A stretch of 11,511 nucleotides of DNA from Planctomycetaceae bacterium (GCA_022614795.1 JAKEHX010000067.1:1-11511); one strand, 5' to 3'; numbered from the stretch's first letter, positions 1 through 6,734 are shown. Made by a program: numbers and translations. The notes: a model not told the origin generated them from the sequence alone.

Positions 1-7
1 AATCGCT

Positions 8-976
8 CTATGTCGATGAAAGTGCCGGCGATTTACCCCCGCCCAGGCTTTGTGCTTGCAGCCGCCGATAGTGGGCCAGCTCGGGCAGCAGGGCCGCGGG
101 AGGGGCGATTTGCCGCGACCCGAATTGGCGGTAGGGCTCGCCCGAGTTCCACGTGTTCCTGCCATGCCGCACATAGATGAAGTCGTCGTGTGCGGCGACG
201 CCGGCGATACGGCAGCCGGCGAATATGGCGGGCCGCAAGAAGCCCACGTCCTCGCCCATGGAAAGGAGCGGGTAGCGGGTGAATCGCTCGCAGACTTCGC
301 GCCGATAGGCCAGCGTGCCGCAGTGCACGCCGGCAAACGACAGATGCTGAAACGAGCGCAGCGACGGCTGCCAGAACTCGAACCGGGGCAGATCGAACAC
401 GGGGGTGAGCACCAGTCCGCTGATATCGGCCCGCCGGGCGGCGAGCGGCTCGATCTGCCGGCGGATGCGGCCGGCGCCGCACCAATCGTCGTCGTCCCAC
501 TGCATGACGATGCTGCCGCGGGCTTCGCGGCAGCCCAGATTGCGTTTTTCGCCGATCGTGCAGGGGGCCAGGCGGATCAGGCGGACGGGCGCATTTTGGC
601 CCCACGTCACCGGCAGCGGCTGAGTACCGTCATCCAGCACGATCAATTCCTTCGCGGAATAGTCCTGCCGGAGGAAGCAGCGGACCGCCAAGCAGGCGAA
701 CTCGGGCCGGTCGCGCGTGGGCATGACGCAAGTCACCAGCGGCCAATCGTTGGCGGGGCCGCCGATGGCCACTCGGTCGAGCGCGGCCCGCGCAGCGCCG
801 TTGGCAGGCGGCGCGTGCGGCGCAGGCATTGCCGCCCGGCGCTTCGCGTGCGGGCAGATCGCGCACGTGGCGGAACTGACGATGCCGCCAGGCACGACCA
901 GCATGGGCGCCGTGCAGCGCCAGCGGTCAGGGGCGACTTGGGCGCCCCGATAGTCACAGGGCGGGAGGGCGTTCAT
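8..976 (-). CDS. Family 2 (GT-A fold) glycosyltransferase with N-terminal Cys cluster
   Basis: A 322-residue protein, probably a cytoplasmic enzyme that moves a sugar from a nucleotide-sugar donor; the acceptor is unknown. The GT-A core starts at about residue 80 with VTCVMPTRDRPEF, followed by LIVLDDG (111-117), a metal-binding acidic run WDDDDW (160-165) and GED (241-243), the usual place of the catalytic acidic residue in family 2 enzymes. The first 50 residues carry four cysteines (C7, C21 and C38-x-x-C41), which suggests a small metal-binding module before the catalytic domain. There is no signal peptide or membrane span. The ATG at 976 overlaps the stop of the upstream gene in an ATGA, which supports this start and translational coupling; the frame stays open upstream, but that part overlaps the previous gene. 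It is last in a kinase-led operon. Family assignment is firm, substrate unknown. Confidence 0.88.
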   Translation of the reverse strand: MNALPPCDYRGAQVAPDRWRCTAPMLVVPGGIVSSATCAICPHAKRRAAMPAPHAPPANGAARAALDRVAIGGPANDWPLVTCVMPTRDRPEFACLAVRCFLRQDYSAKELIVLDDGTQPLPVTWGQNAPVRLIRLAPCTIGEKRNLGCREARGSIVMQWDDDDWCGAGRIRRQIEPLAARRADISGLVLTPVFDLPRFEFWQPSLRSFQHLSFAGVHCGTLAYRREVCERFTRYPLLSMGEDVGFLRPAIFAGCRIAGVAAHDDFIYVRHGRNTWNSGEPYRQFGSRQIAPPAALLPELAHYRRLQAQSLGGGKSPALSST

Positions 977-1899
977 TTGTACCCTCGTCCTCGCCGCCGC
1001 GCGGGCCGCGGCGCCGGCGGTGCTGGTATTTCGGGCACCAGGGTCAGCGATTCGGGAAGCGACGGCGCCGGGCCCAAATCGACCAGGTCGCTGTCGCTGC
1101 GGCCTGGCTTGAGGATGACCGACCCTTCGCGCGGGAAGCAATCGGGCGTTATCGCTACGAATGAACCGCCATGCACGATGTCGAAGCAGCTCGCCTCCCA
1201 CCGCTCGAGCGATGCAATCGTGTTGCCGCCGACCCGCACGCGCACCATGAGCGCCTGGTGGCAGTAGGGCCCGCGCTTCACCTCCAGCCGCAGACGCGTT
1301 CCCTGCTGGACGGGGGAAAGCCAGATCGCCCGCTCGAAATTGGACCCTACGTCGTCGTAGGTCAACAGGATGAACTGTCTATCGGCCCGAACTAGCGGAT
1401 AATCAAAGACCGTCCAGAGATCGACGATCGCCGGCGCGGGGAAGACCCGGAAAAAGCGCGACGCGATGTGGACGATGACGGGCTCCAGGTCCCTGTCGAA
1501 CGGTTGCGGGGCGGGGCCAGGAGGAGGACAGTTCGGAACACAGCCAGCGGAGCCGGACGCGCAGGCCGTGAACGCGCAAGGGTGTCCGGGGGTGCCGCCG
1601 AGGATGGGATGCGTCTCCCAAACGTTCAGCGTGTAAGGAGTGCCGACAACAAGGCCCCCGCCGCCCAAGAGCGGCGGCGACGCGCCGCTGAAGTGCCAAT
1701 TGCCAAAGCCATCGCAGAATCCCGCAGTGGCGCCGGCGGGCGGAAATGGGTCAGGCGCCGTACCGGCTGGATAGACGAAGCCCTTGATAGTGTGATCGCC
1801 CGACGACGGAACGTCGTAGGTGCCGCAGGCCGTGTCGAGATTTCCCCCTGACACCGCGCCGGTTCCGCCCGGAGCGGGGTAATTGAAACCGAAAGGCAT
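973..1899 (-). CDS. Hypothetical protein, two-part and Cys-containing, operon middle gene
   Basis: I do not recognise this 308-residue protein. The N-terminal part (about 1-127) is rich in Gly, Pro, Thr and aromatic residues, reads like an extended beta fold (HTIKGFVYPAGT, GTPYTLNVWETHP) and holds six of the nine cysteines (25, 62, 108, 113, 120, 124). A proline-rich linker (125-133) leads to a second part (about 135-285) with beta-like stretches and cysteines at 213, 238 and 254. The tail is basic (RPARRRGRGYK). There is no signal peptide from this start. The start is supported by GGAG at 1908-1911, eight bases before the ATG and inside the end of the kinase gene. It begins two bases after the kinase stop and overlaps the glycosyltransferase by four bases, so the three are very likely co-transcribed. 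A target or partner of the kinase is possible but only inferred. Confidence 0.75.
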   Translation of the reverse strand: MPFGFNYPAPGGTGAVSGGNLDTACGTYDVPSSGDHTIKGFVYPAGTAPDPFPPAGATAGFCDGFGNWHFSGASPPLLGGGGLVVGTPYTLNVWETHPILGGTPGHPCAFTACASGSAGCVPNCPPPGPAPQPFDRDLEPVIVHIASRFFRVFPAPAIVDLWTVFDYPLVRADRQFILLTYDDVGSNFERAIWLSPVQQGTRLRLEVKRGPYCHQALMVRVRVGGNTIASLERWEASCFDIVHGGSFVAITPDCFPREGSVILKPGRSDSDLVDLGPAPSLPESLTLVPEIPAPPAPRPARRRGRGYK

Positions 1900-1901
1900 G
1901 G

Positions 1902-3902
1902 CTAATTCTCCGCAGGTGTAAAAACAAGTTCGCTGAATCTGGCAGGCTCATCAGTGCCGGGCAGCCGGCTGAGATGCTCACAATAAAGTCCGAACGAACC
2001 CAGGTAGTCCTCTGGCCGGTACTGCCCGTTGACGTCCGGCGTAGTCAAGGTTGCTAGCGGCTGGCCGTTTACGCGAACGCTTTCACAGCCGGCAGGGCCA
2101 AACTTGATTTCCAGCACGAGCTGATCGGCTTGCGGCTTTTTTTGAAAATCTTCGTGGCGCGGCAATTGTTCCCAGGCGTCGGGGGTAAGTGTCGACGATG
2201 GCCAAAGCTTGATTCCAGCCCGCTGCCGCATCAACCGAAACTTTTCAATGCCACCTGTTGCGCCTGGGGGGAAGTACTCGACCACAAATTGCTGGAATAC
2301 TGTAACCTGCCGATGGCCAAACTTCGACTCCGTCCGCTGTCCGAAGAAGAGCCCCATCCCCGCGCGGGTCGGCGGGCTAAGCGTGATCGAGAATGTTCCC
2401 GGCCGCCCGTCGTAATGGCCCATCTCAAAGAGCTGAAAACTCCGCTCGACAGGCTGGACGATGAGCACACCATTGCTTGGGTCGTACAGCGGGGCGGGGG
2501 AGGGCACGTGACTAATCCACTTCACCTCCTTAAGCGGAGGAGCGAGGTCGTAGTGGATCGAACTGTGCCGCAGCACCGACGTGGCCACGATGACGCCAAT
2601 CAAAACGATCGCGGCGCCGAGCCACGCCGCCCACGCCGGCACGCGCCCAAGCTTCTCCTTCGCGCGCGGTTTGACGTCCAAGAGCGTCAAGAGCCGCGTC
2701 GTCCCCGGCGACGCCCCGCTGGGCGTTTCCAAGAGTTGCAGCGGCGATGGGACCGAAAGCGGCTCGCCCGGCGCCGGCACCCGGCCGATCAGCGCCGCCA
2801 GGTCCGCGCCGCGGCTGTGAGGCACAAGCGCCTCGGCCAATTCGCTGGGATTCTGCACCCGGTCGCCGGGCTGCTTTTGCAGCAACCTGGCGATCAGCTC
2901 GGCTACCTGGGAAGGAACTTCGGGCCGCAACGTGCGAATATCCGGAGGCGTTTCGGCGCGATGCGCGGCGACCTTGCGGCTGATCGACTCATGCTGGCCC
3001 GCGCCAAACGGAGCGTGCCCGGCGAGCAAGCGGTAAAACGTGCAACCGAGGCTGTATAAATCGGACCGCACGTCCGCATCGTGCGGCGTATCGACTTGCT
3101 CGGGCGCTACGTAGTCGGCTGTGCCCAGCAGGTATCCCGGCTGCGTGGTTTCCAGATCGTCGAGCGGATTCTTGTGCAAGAGGGCCAACCCCAGGTCGAG
3201 AATCTTCACCGTGCCGTCGCGGGCAAGCATCAAGTTCGACGGCTTCAGGTCGCGATGCACGAGTCCGCAGTTGGAGATGTGGGCCAGGCCCAGCGCGGCC
3301 TGCCGCGCGATCTCGCACGCCTCGGGCACGGGCAAAGGGCCAAGCGCCGCCACGAGCTTGTTCAGATCGGTTCCATCGACCAGCTCCATCACGAGGTAAT
3401 CGATGCCCTCGCACTCGCCGGCGTCCGTGGCAAAAACGATATTCGGATGCCGCACGCGGCCCGCGGCTGCCGATTCGCGGTGGATGCGAACAATCGCGCT
3501 TTCGTCGGCCAGGTCCAGGTGCGGAAGGACCTTGATGGCCACCTCGCGCTGCAAGCGGCCATGCACGGCGCGATACACCACCCCCATGCCGCCGCGCCCA
3601 ATCGGCGACAGCAGCTCATAGTCGTTGAGCCGCCGCGGGGGACGCGGGCGCAGCTCGCAATTGAGCGTGGCAGGGCTGCTTCCGTCGGGGCTGATTCCGT
3701 CGGCAGCCGGCGAGAGCCGCTGTTTCAGGGTTGAGAGTCGCGTTTGACAGACAAGGCAGGTCTTCAGGTGTGAGGCGATCGACTCGGCCACCTGGGGGTC
3801 AAGCTGGCCGGGGATCCAAGCCAGCAAGACATGGTCGCTCGGACAAGAGTCAGGCTGCGGGGCGTCGGGCGACGCGCGCAGGGTAATCGGCCGCGATTCC
3901 AT
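1902..3902 (-). CDS. Membrane Ser/Thr protein kinase with N-terminal zinc finger
   Basis: A 666-residue Hanks-type kinase. Residues 45-52 read HLKTCLVC, the HxxxCxxC core of anti-sigma-like (zf-HC2-type) zinc fingers; C20 or H24 could complete the site. The kinase domain spans about 95-357: glycine loop GRGGMG (102-107), VAIK lysine K124, HRDLKPSN with catalytic D218, DLG in place of DFG (236-238), and APE (266-268). A single hydrophobic span at about 422-444 places the kinase in the cytoplasm and residues 447-666 outside. That C-terminal domain is beta-rich and unassigned, and may bind a ligand. All residues needed for catalysis are present. The ATG at 3902 is chosen; a TTG at 3911 would add three residues, and neither has a clear ribosome binding site. 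It heads the operon with the 308-residue protein and the glycosyltransferase. Kinase function is certain; substrates are unknown. Confidence 0.95.
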   Translation of the reverse strand: MESRPITLRASPDAPQPDSCPSDHVLLAWIPGQLDPQVAESIASHLKTCLVCQTRLSTLKQRLSPAADGISPDGSSPATLNCELRPRPPRRLNDYELLSPIGRGGMGVVYRAVHGRLQREVAIKVLPHLDLADESAIVRIHRESAAAGRVRHPNIVFATDAGECEGIDYLVMELVDGTDLNKLVAALGPLPVPEACEIARQAALGLAHISNCGLVHRDLKPSNLMLARDGTVKILDLGLALLHKNPLDDLETTQPGYLLGTADYVAPEQVDTPHDADVRSDLYSLGCTFYRLLAGHAPFGAGQHESISRKVAAHRAETPPDIRTLRPEVPSQVAELIARLLQKQPGDRVQNPSELAEALVPHSRGADLAALIGRVPAPGEPLSVPSPLQLLETPSGASPGTTRLLTLLDVKPRAKEKLGRVPAWAAWLGAAIVLIGVIVATSVLRHSSIHYDLAPPLKEVKWISHVPSPAPLYDPSNGVLIVQPVERSFQLFEMGHYDGRPGTFSITLSPPTRAGMGLFFGQRTESKFGHRQVTVFQQFVVEYFPPGATGGIEKFRLMRQRAGIKLWPSSTLTPDAWEQLPRHEDFQKKPQADQLVLEIKFGPAGCESVRVNGQPLATLTTPDVNGQYRPEDYLGSFGLYCEHLSRLPGTDEPARFSELVFTPAEN
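1908..1911 (-). promoter_or_regulatory. Ribosome binding site of the operon middle gene
   Basis: GGAG (within GGAGAA) on the minus strand lies eight bases before the ATG at 1899, inside the last codons of the kinase gene. It fixes the start of the 308-residue protein and fits coupled translation across the two-base gap. Confidence 0.6.
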
Positions 3903-4018
3903 AGCCCACAATTGCCAAGTCTACGGAGCGAACTCGCCTCTTTCGTCGCGACCTAGAGTGTACGCTCCCGCTCGATGGAAGTACACATTTGGCCGGAAAA
4001 CCAAGGGGCTTTTTGCGA

Positions 4019-4048
4019 TTGTCGCGATTTGGGCCCGCTTGCTATCAT
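4019..4048 (+). promoter_or_regulatory. Putative sigma-70-like promoter of the OmpA-domain lipoprotein gene
   Basis: TTGTCG (4019-4024) and TATCAT (4043-4048) are separated by 18 bases, matching four and five of six consensus positions. Transcription would begin near 4055, so the inverted hairpin pair at 4056-4137 would lie in the 5' untranslated leader. Prediction by eye only. Confidence 0.35.
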
Positions 4049-4055
4049 TCGCCCC

Positions 4056-4137
4056 GCTTTGTGGGGCAGGCATCCTGCCTGCTGTGCTTCGAATTCGGCA
4101 GGCTGGGATTGGCAGGCTGGAAGCCTGCCCCACAAGC
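4056..4137 (+). repeat. Inverted pair of hairpins (REP/BIME-like), copy 1
   Basis: GTGGGGCAGGC (4061-4071) and its exact complement GCCTGCCCCAC (4123-4133) form the outer arms, extendable to GCTT/AAGC with one bulged base. Each arm is itself the foot of a hairpin: GCAGGC-ATCCT-GCCTGC at 4066-4082 and GGCAGGCT-GGA-AGCCTGCC at 4111-4129. In the same orientation the two 23-base copies differ at three positions, two of which form a compensated A-T to T-A swap. Both hairpins have GTGG at the 5' foot. It lies between the putative promoter and the ribosome binding site of the OmpA-domain gene. Confidence 0.7.
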
Positions 4138-4143
4138 ACCCAT

Positions 4144-4149
4144 GGAGGT
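4144..4149 (+). promoter_or_regulatory. Strong ribosome binding site fixing the OmpA-domain gene start
   Basis: GGAGGT ends four bases before the ATG at 4154 (core GGAGG ends five bases before). An in-frame ATG at 4142 lies upstream of this site and would add four residues, but the site favours 4154. Confidence 0.65.
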
Positions 4150-4153
4150 AAGG

Positions 4154-4996
4154 ATGTCCGCGACCGCCCAGCGTCGTGCCGCACTGGCCGCGCTGGCGGT
4201 GTGCGCACTTCTGGCCGCGGCGGGATGCAGGAGCGGAGCGTTCCAGCCGCCCCCCAACGCGACGACATCCACCGGCAATGCCGCGCTGCCGCAGCAGACG
4301 CAAGCGCTGGCCACGCAGGTGCAGGACCTCAACCGCCGCGTGGCGCAGCTCGATCTGAACAACGCCGATCTGCACCGGCAGCTGGCGCAGAAAGCCCAGC
4401 AAGAGACGGCGGCCCAGGAGCAGGTGGCCCTTTTGCAGAAAGAGCTGGGGAGCATCGCCCAGCGCTATAAAGACTCGCAGCTCGCCCAGCAACAGGCCCA
4501 GCAAAAGGTGACGGCCCTGGAAGCCTCGACCCGCTTTCGCGGCGGTGCGTCGATCTCGGCCAACAGCAGCGTGAAGCAGTCGCTGGCCGCGGTCAGCATT
4601 CCGGGACTCGACATCCGCCAGGACGGCGAGCTGATTCGCATCGAGATTCCGGCCGACAAGCTCTTCGCCGCCTCTTCGCCGCAGATTCAGTCCAACGGCC
4701 AGCGGATCATGGACGAAGTGGCGGCGGCCATCGCACGGAGCTATCCCCGCCAGCGGATCGTAATCGAAGGGCACACCGACGACTCCTTCGCGGGCAATCC
4801 GGCCGCGGCGCACGCGCTGGCCGGCCAGCAAGCGCAGGCGGTCTTCTCGCAGCTTGTCGAGCGCGGCCGCTTGCCCGCCCGGCAGCTTTCAGTCCTGGCG
4901 ATGGGCGACAACCACCCGCTCGCCAGCAACGCCACTCCCGCCGGCAAGGCCAAGAACCGCCGCATTGAAATTGTGGTCTATCCCGATTCGCTCTGA
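4154..4996 (+). CDS. OmpA/MotB-domain lipoprotein with coiled coil
   Basis: A 280-residue envelope protein. Residues 1-25 form a lipoprotein signal (two arginines, hydrophobic core, then AAAGC with lipidated C25). A Gln/Ala-rich stretch at about 45-125 has the heptad look of a coiled coil. Residues about 155-280 form an OmpA C-terminal (peptidoglycan-associating) domain with IVIEGHTDD (D209), a helix equivalent to the usual LSxxRA, and the closing NRRIEIVV (268-275). Oddly, the arginine of LSxxRA, which in OmpA-family structures contacts the diaminopimelate carboxylate together with the Asp of GHTD, is glutamine here (Q226 in LAGQQA). The likely role is to tether the membrane to the wall, or a MotB-like or Pal-like structural part; binding strength is uncertain. 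The GGAGGT at 4144 decides the start. It stands alone on its strand, divergent from the kinase operon and convergent with the lipoprotein gene at 5140. Confidence 0.9.
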   Translation: MSATAQRRAALAALAVCALLAAAGCRSGAFQPPPNATTSTGNAALPQQTQALATQVQDLNRRVAQLDLNNADLHRQLAQKAQQETAAQEQVALLQKELGSIAQRYKDSQLAQQQAQQKVTALEASTRFRGGASISANSSVKQSLAAVSIPGLDIRQDGELIRIEIPADKLFAASSPQIQSNGQRIMDEVAAAIARSYPRQRIVIEGHTDDSFAGNPAAAHALAGQQAQAVFSQLVERGRLPARQLSVLAMGDNHPLASNATPAGKAKNRRIEIVVYPDSL

Positions 4997-5032
4997 ACGT
5001 AGCGGCATCGAGCGAATCACGGAGCCGGCGCT

Positions 5033-5143
5033 ACCACTCAGAGGTTGTGAAAGAATCCCGTAGCGGAACTCGCCAGAGTTCCGAATCCGCGGAAAAACCT
5101 GAAGTCTGGCGACTTCAGCTACGAAAGATTCACAACCACTCAG
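5033..5143. repeat. Inverted hairpin pair (REP/BIME-like), copy 2, with flanking repeats
   Basis: The core is two 23-base copies in inverted orientation: 5060-5082 on the plus strand and 5100-5122 on the minus strand. Each starts GTAGC and folds into a stem with a GCCA loop (GGAACTCGCCAGAGTTCC at 5065-5082; GAAGTCTGGCGACTTC at 5101-5116). They differ at four positions, forming two compensated base pairs. Outside lies a longer inverted repeat, GGTTGTGAA (5043-5051) and TTCACAACC (5129-5137), and outside that a direct repeat ACCACTCAG (5033-5041 and 5135-5143) that resembles a target-site duplication, although its right copy overlaps the inverted repeat tip. It sits between two convergent genes and may also act as a two-way terminator. 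Confidence 0.7.
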
Positions 5144-5589
5144 TCCGCGAGTGCAAAGGGAAACTCGTTTTTGCCGCCATCCGTGACCTCCGCCGTGAGC
5201 CCGGATTTCGCCGCGTCGTTGTAACGTTGCGGAACTCCATGCACCTGCTTGGAGCCCAGCGGCGGCCCGCCGGGATCATTCGGATTCTGAAGCGTTTCGA
5301 TAAAGACCTTGCTCACGCCGACTCGGTACTTGCCGGGCACCGCGCCGTCGCCCGTTGCGAACGTCGTGAGAGCCGCCCTGCCGCTGGCATCGGTCAAGGC
5401 GGTGGCCGAGTGGCCGGCGCCCTCGGCCACAAAGCTGACTGTTGCGCCTTCAACAGGCTTTTGTTGGTAGGTGATCACTACGGTCACGGGCACCGTCTTG
5501 GGCCGATTCGGATCGTGCGCCGCGCCGCCACAGCCAACCGCGGCAATCGCGAGCATCGAACCGAGCAAGGGCAGCACACTTCGAACCAC
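5140..5589 (-). CDS. Small carboxypeptidase-regulatory-like (Ig-fold) lipoprotein
   Basis: A 149-residue lipoprotein of the kind that often follows DUF1559 genes in planctomycetes. From the GTG at 5589 it has a basic residue, a hydrophobic run and the lipobox AAVGC, with lipidated C20. The mature part is one beta-sandwich unit: VPVTVVITYQQKPVEGATVSFV (34-54), then TALTDASGRAAL, the transthyretin-like turn, PGKYRVGV (85-92), and the family-typical end RYNDAAKSGLTAEVTDGGKN. Function is unknown; a structural or binding role at the cell surface is likely. The frame is open further upstream to an ATG at 5781, but that would overlap the DUF1559 gene and bury the signal peptide; GGGAG lies 11 bases before the GTG, and a GTG at 5577 is also possible. 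It is probably co-transcribed with the DUF1559 gene 107 bases upstream. The stop codon lies inside the direct repeat that borders the neighbouring repeat element. Confidence 0.8.
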   Translation of the reverse strand: MVRSVLPLLGSMLAIAAVGCGGAAHDPNRPKTVPVTVVITYQQKPVEGATVSFVAEGAGHSATALTDASGRAALTTFATGDGAVPGKYRVGVSKVFIETLQNPNDPGGPPLGSKQVHGVPQRYNDAAKSGLTAEVTDGGKNEFPFALAD

Positions 5590-5696
5590 GATTCGGAAGA
5601 CTCCCAAAAAATGCGTTGCGAAACAGACAACTCGACGCGGCTGCCCTGTGGATTCCCCGCACGGCAGCTCGCCAAACAATCGAGTCTTGGCGAAGC

Positions 5697-6734
5697 CTAC
5701 TGATTTGAGATCGCTTCGCCGCCGTCCTTGCTGCCCATCGCGCCCCAGACGCCGTAAGGACTTGGTCCACTGGTCGGCCATGACGCGCCCAGATTCCCCG
5801 TGTTAATCGTGTCGGACACGAACCGCACGCTGCCGTCGGCCATGGCCCCCATCACGCCGCCAGGATGCCGGCTGCTGGCCGAGAACACGCCGGGCTCCCA
5901 GTGGTTGTCGCTGGCAATGCACGAGGGAGAATTGGGGGGCATGACCGTCGTGAATCCGGCAAAGAACGCGGCCCCGTCGCCCCACCGATAGCCCTGCCGC
6001 GTATCGGTGACGAAACTCGTCGTCGTGTACCGCTTGGTCGAGCGGTTATACACCGCGACACAGGGCAGGGCATTCGGCGCCGGGGCCACGACGGCCGTTT
6101 GACCGAGCGAATTGCTGAACTGCGGGCGCACGTATTCCGACACCGCGATCGTATTGCTGGTGCCGTCCAGAATCGACGCCGTGCTGTGCCAATTGCGCGT
6201 GCCGAAGATCCCGCGCTGCGTCGTAGGGTTCGGTTGGAGCGAATTCGGCAGATGATAGCTCGAGATAAAGCTGTCGCCGCCGCAATAAACGTAGTTGGAA
6301 TAGCCGCGGAGCGTGCCAAATCCCAAGTTCTTCGGATCGCTGGGACACGACAACCCCGCCACGTTGACGTTCCATGCCGGGAGATTCTGCCACGGTGCTT
6401 GCTGGGGATTCTGCGCACGGATCGAGTCGTACAGCGGCTGCTGCTCCATGAACGGCGCGATTTGGACGTGGGCGCTGATCCGCGTCCGCTGAGTGGTGGT
6501 GGAGCTGGAGGTCTGATCGCCCCCGCCGCTTTGCCGCGCTGGAAAGACCAGATACACGTCGTGATAGTTGTGCAGGGCGATGATGATCTGGCGTTGATTG
6601 TTTGCACACTGCGAGCGGCGAGCGGCCTCGCGAGCGGCCTGCACCGCGGGAAGAAGCAACGCCACCAAAACCCCAATGATGGCGATCACGACCAGCAGCT
6701 CGACAAGCGTAAATCCGGATATCTGCCTGTTCAT
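5697..6734 (-). CDS. DUF1559 family prepilin-like protein
   Basis: A 345-residue protein of the large planctomycete DUF1559 family. The N terminus MNRQISGFTLVELLVVIAII is a type IV pilin-like signal: a prepilin peptidase would cut after G7, leaving methylated F8 with the +5 glutamate E12 and a long hydrophobic helix. LLPAVQAAREAARRSQCANNQ continues the standard start, followed by the family core (SCPSDPKN, GTSNTIAVSE, YRWGDGAAF). The C-terminal HPGGVMGAMADGSVRFV matches the diagnostic His-rich turn followed by DGSV. Pseudopilin or type II secretion-like assembly at the envelope is inferred; the role of the family is not settled. The ATG at 6734 gives the standard MNRQ start; a GTG at 6740 would add two residues. 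No clear ribosome binding site is seen. It has a ~218-base leader region of its own and is followed by the small lipoprotein gene. Confidence 0.95.
   Translation of the reverse strand: MNRQISGFTLVELLVVIAIIGVLVALLLPAVQAAREAARRSQCANNQRQIIIALHNYHDVYLVFPARQSGGGDQTSSSTTTQRTRISAHVQIAPFMEQQPLYDSIRAQNPQQAPWQNLPAWNVNVAGLSCPSDPKNLGFGTLRGYSNYVYCGGDSFISSYHLPNSLQPNPTTQRGIFGTRNWHSTASILDGTSNTIAVSEYVRPQFSNSLGQTAVVAPAPNALPCVAVYNRSTKRYTTTSFVTDTRQGYRWGDGAAFFAGFTTVMPPNSPSCIASDNHWEPGVFSASSRHPGGVMGAMADGSVRFVSDTINTGNLGASWPTSGPSPYGVWGAMGSKDGGEAISNQ

Noticed and set aside
50..1267. Long plus-strand open frame of 405 codons
   Set aside because: It lies antisense to the glycosyltransferase and the operon middle gene; its composition (Arg/Gly/Ala-rich, no motifs) is typical of the opposite strand of GC-rich genes.
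2130..3734. Plus-strand open frames of 309 and 217 codons
   Set aside because: Both are antisense to a clear Ser/Thr kinase with all catalytic motifs; their translations are Arg-rich and featureless.
3953..4831. Minus-strand open frame of 292 codons
   Set aside because: Antisense to the OmpA-domain lipoprotein, and it runs through the inverted repeat element.
4056..5143. CRISPR array
   Set aside because: The repeats are only two inverted copies per spacer with internal hairpins; no regular direct repeats with unique spacers and no cas genes.
5047..5703. Plus-strand frame of 218 codons beginning in the repeat element
   Set aside because: It is antisense to the small lipoprotein gene and its first codons are repeat sequence.
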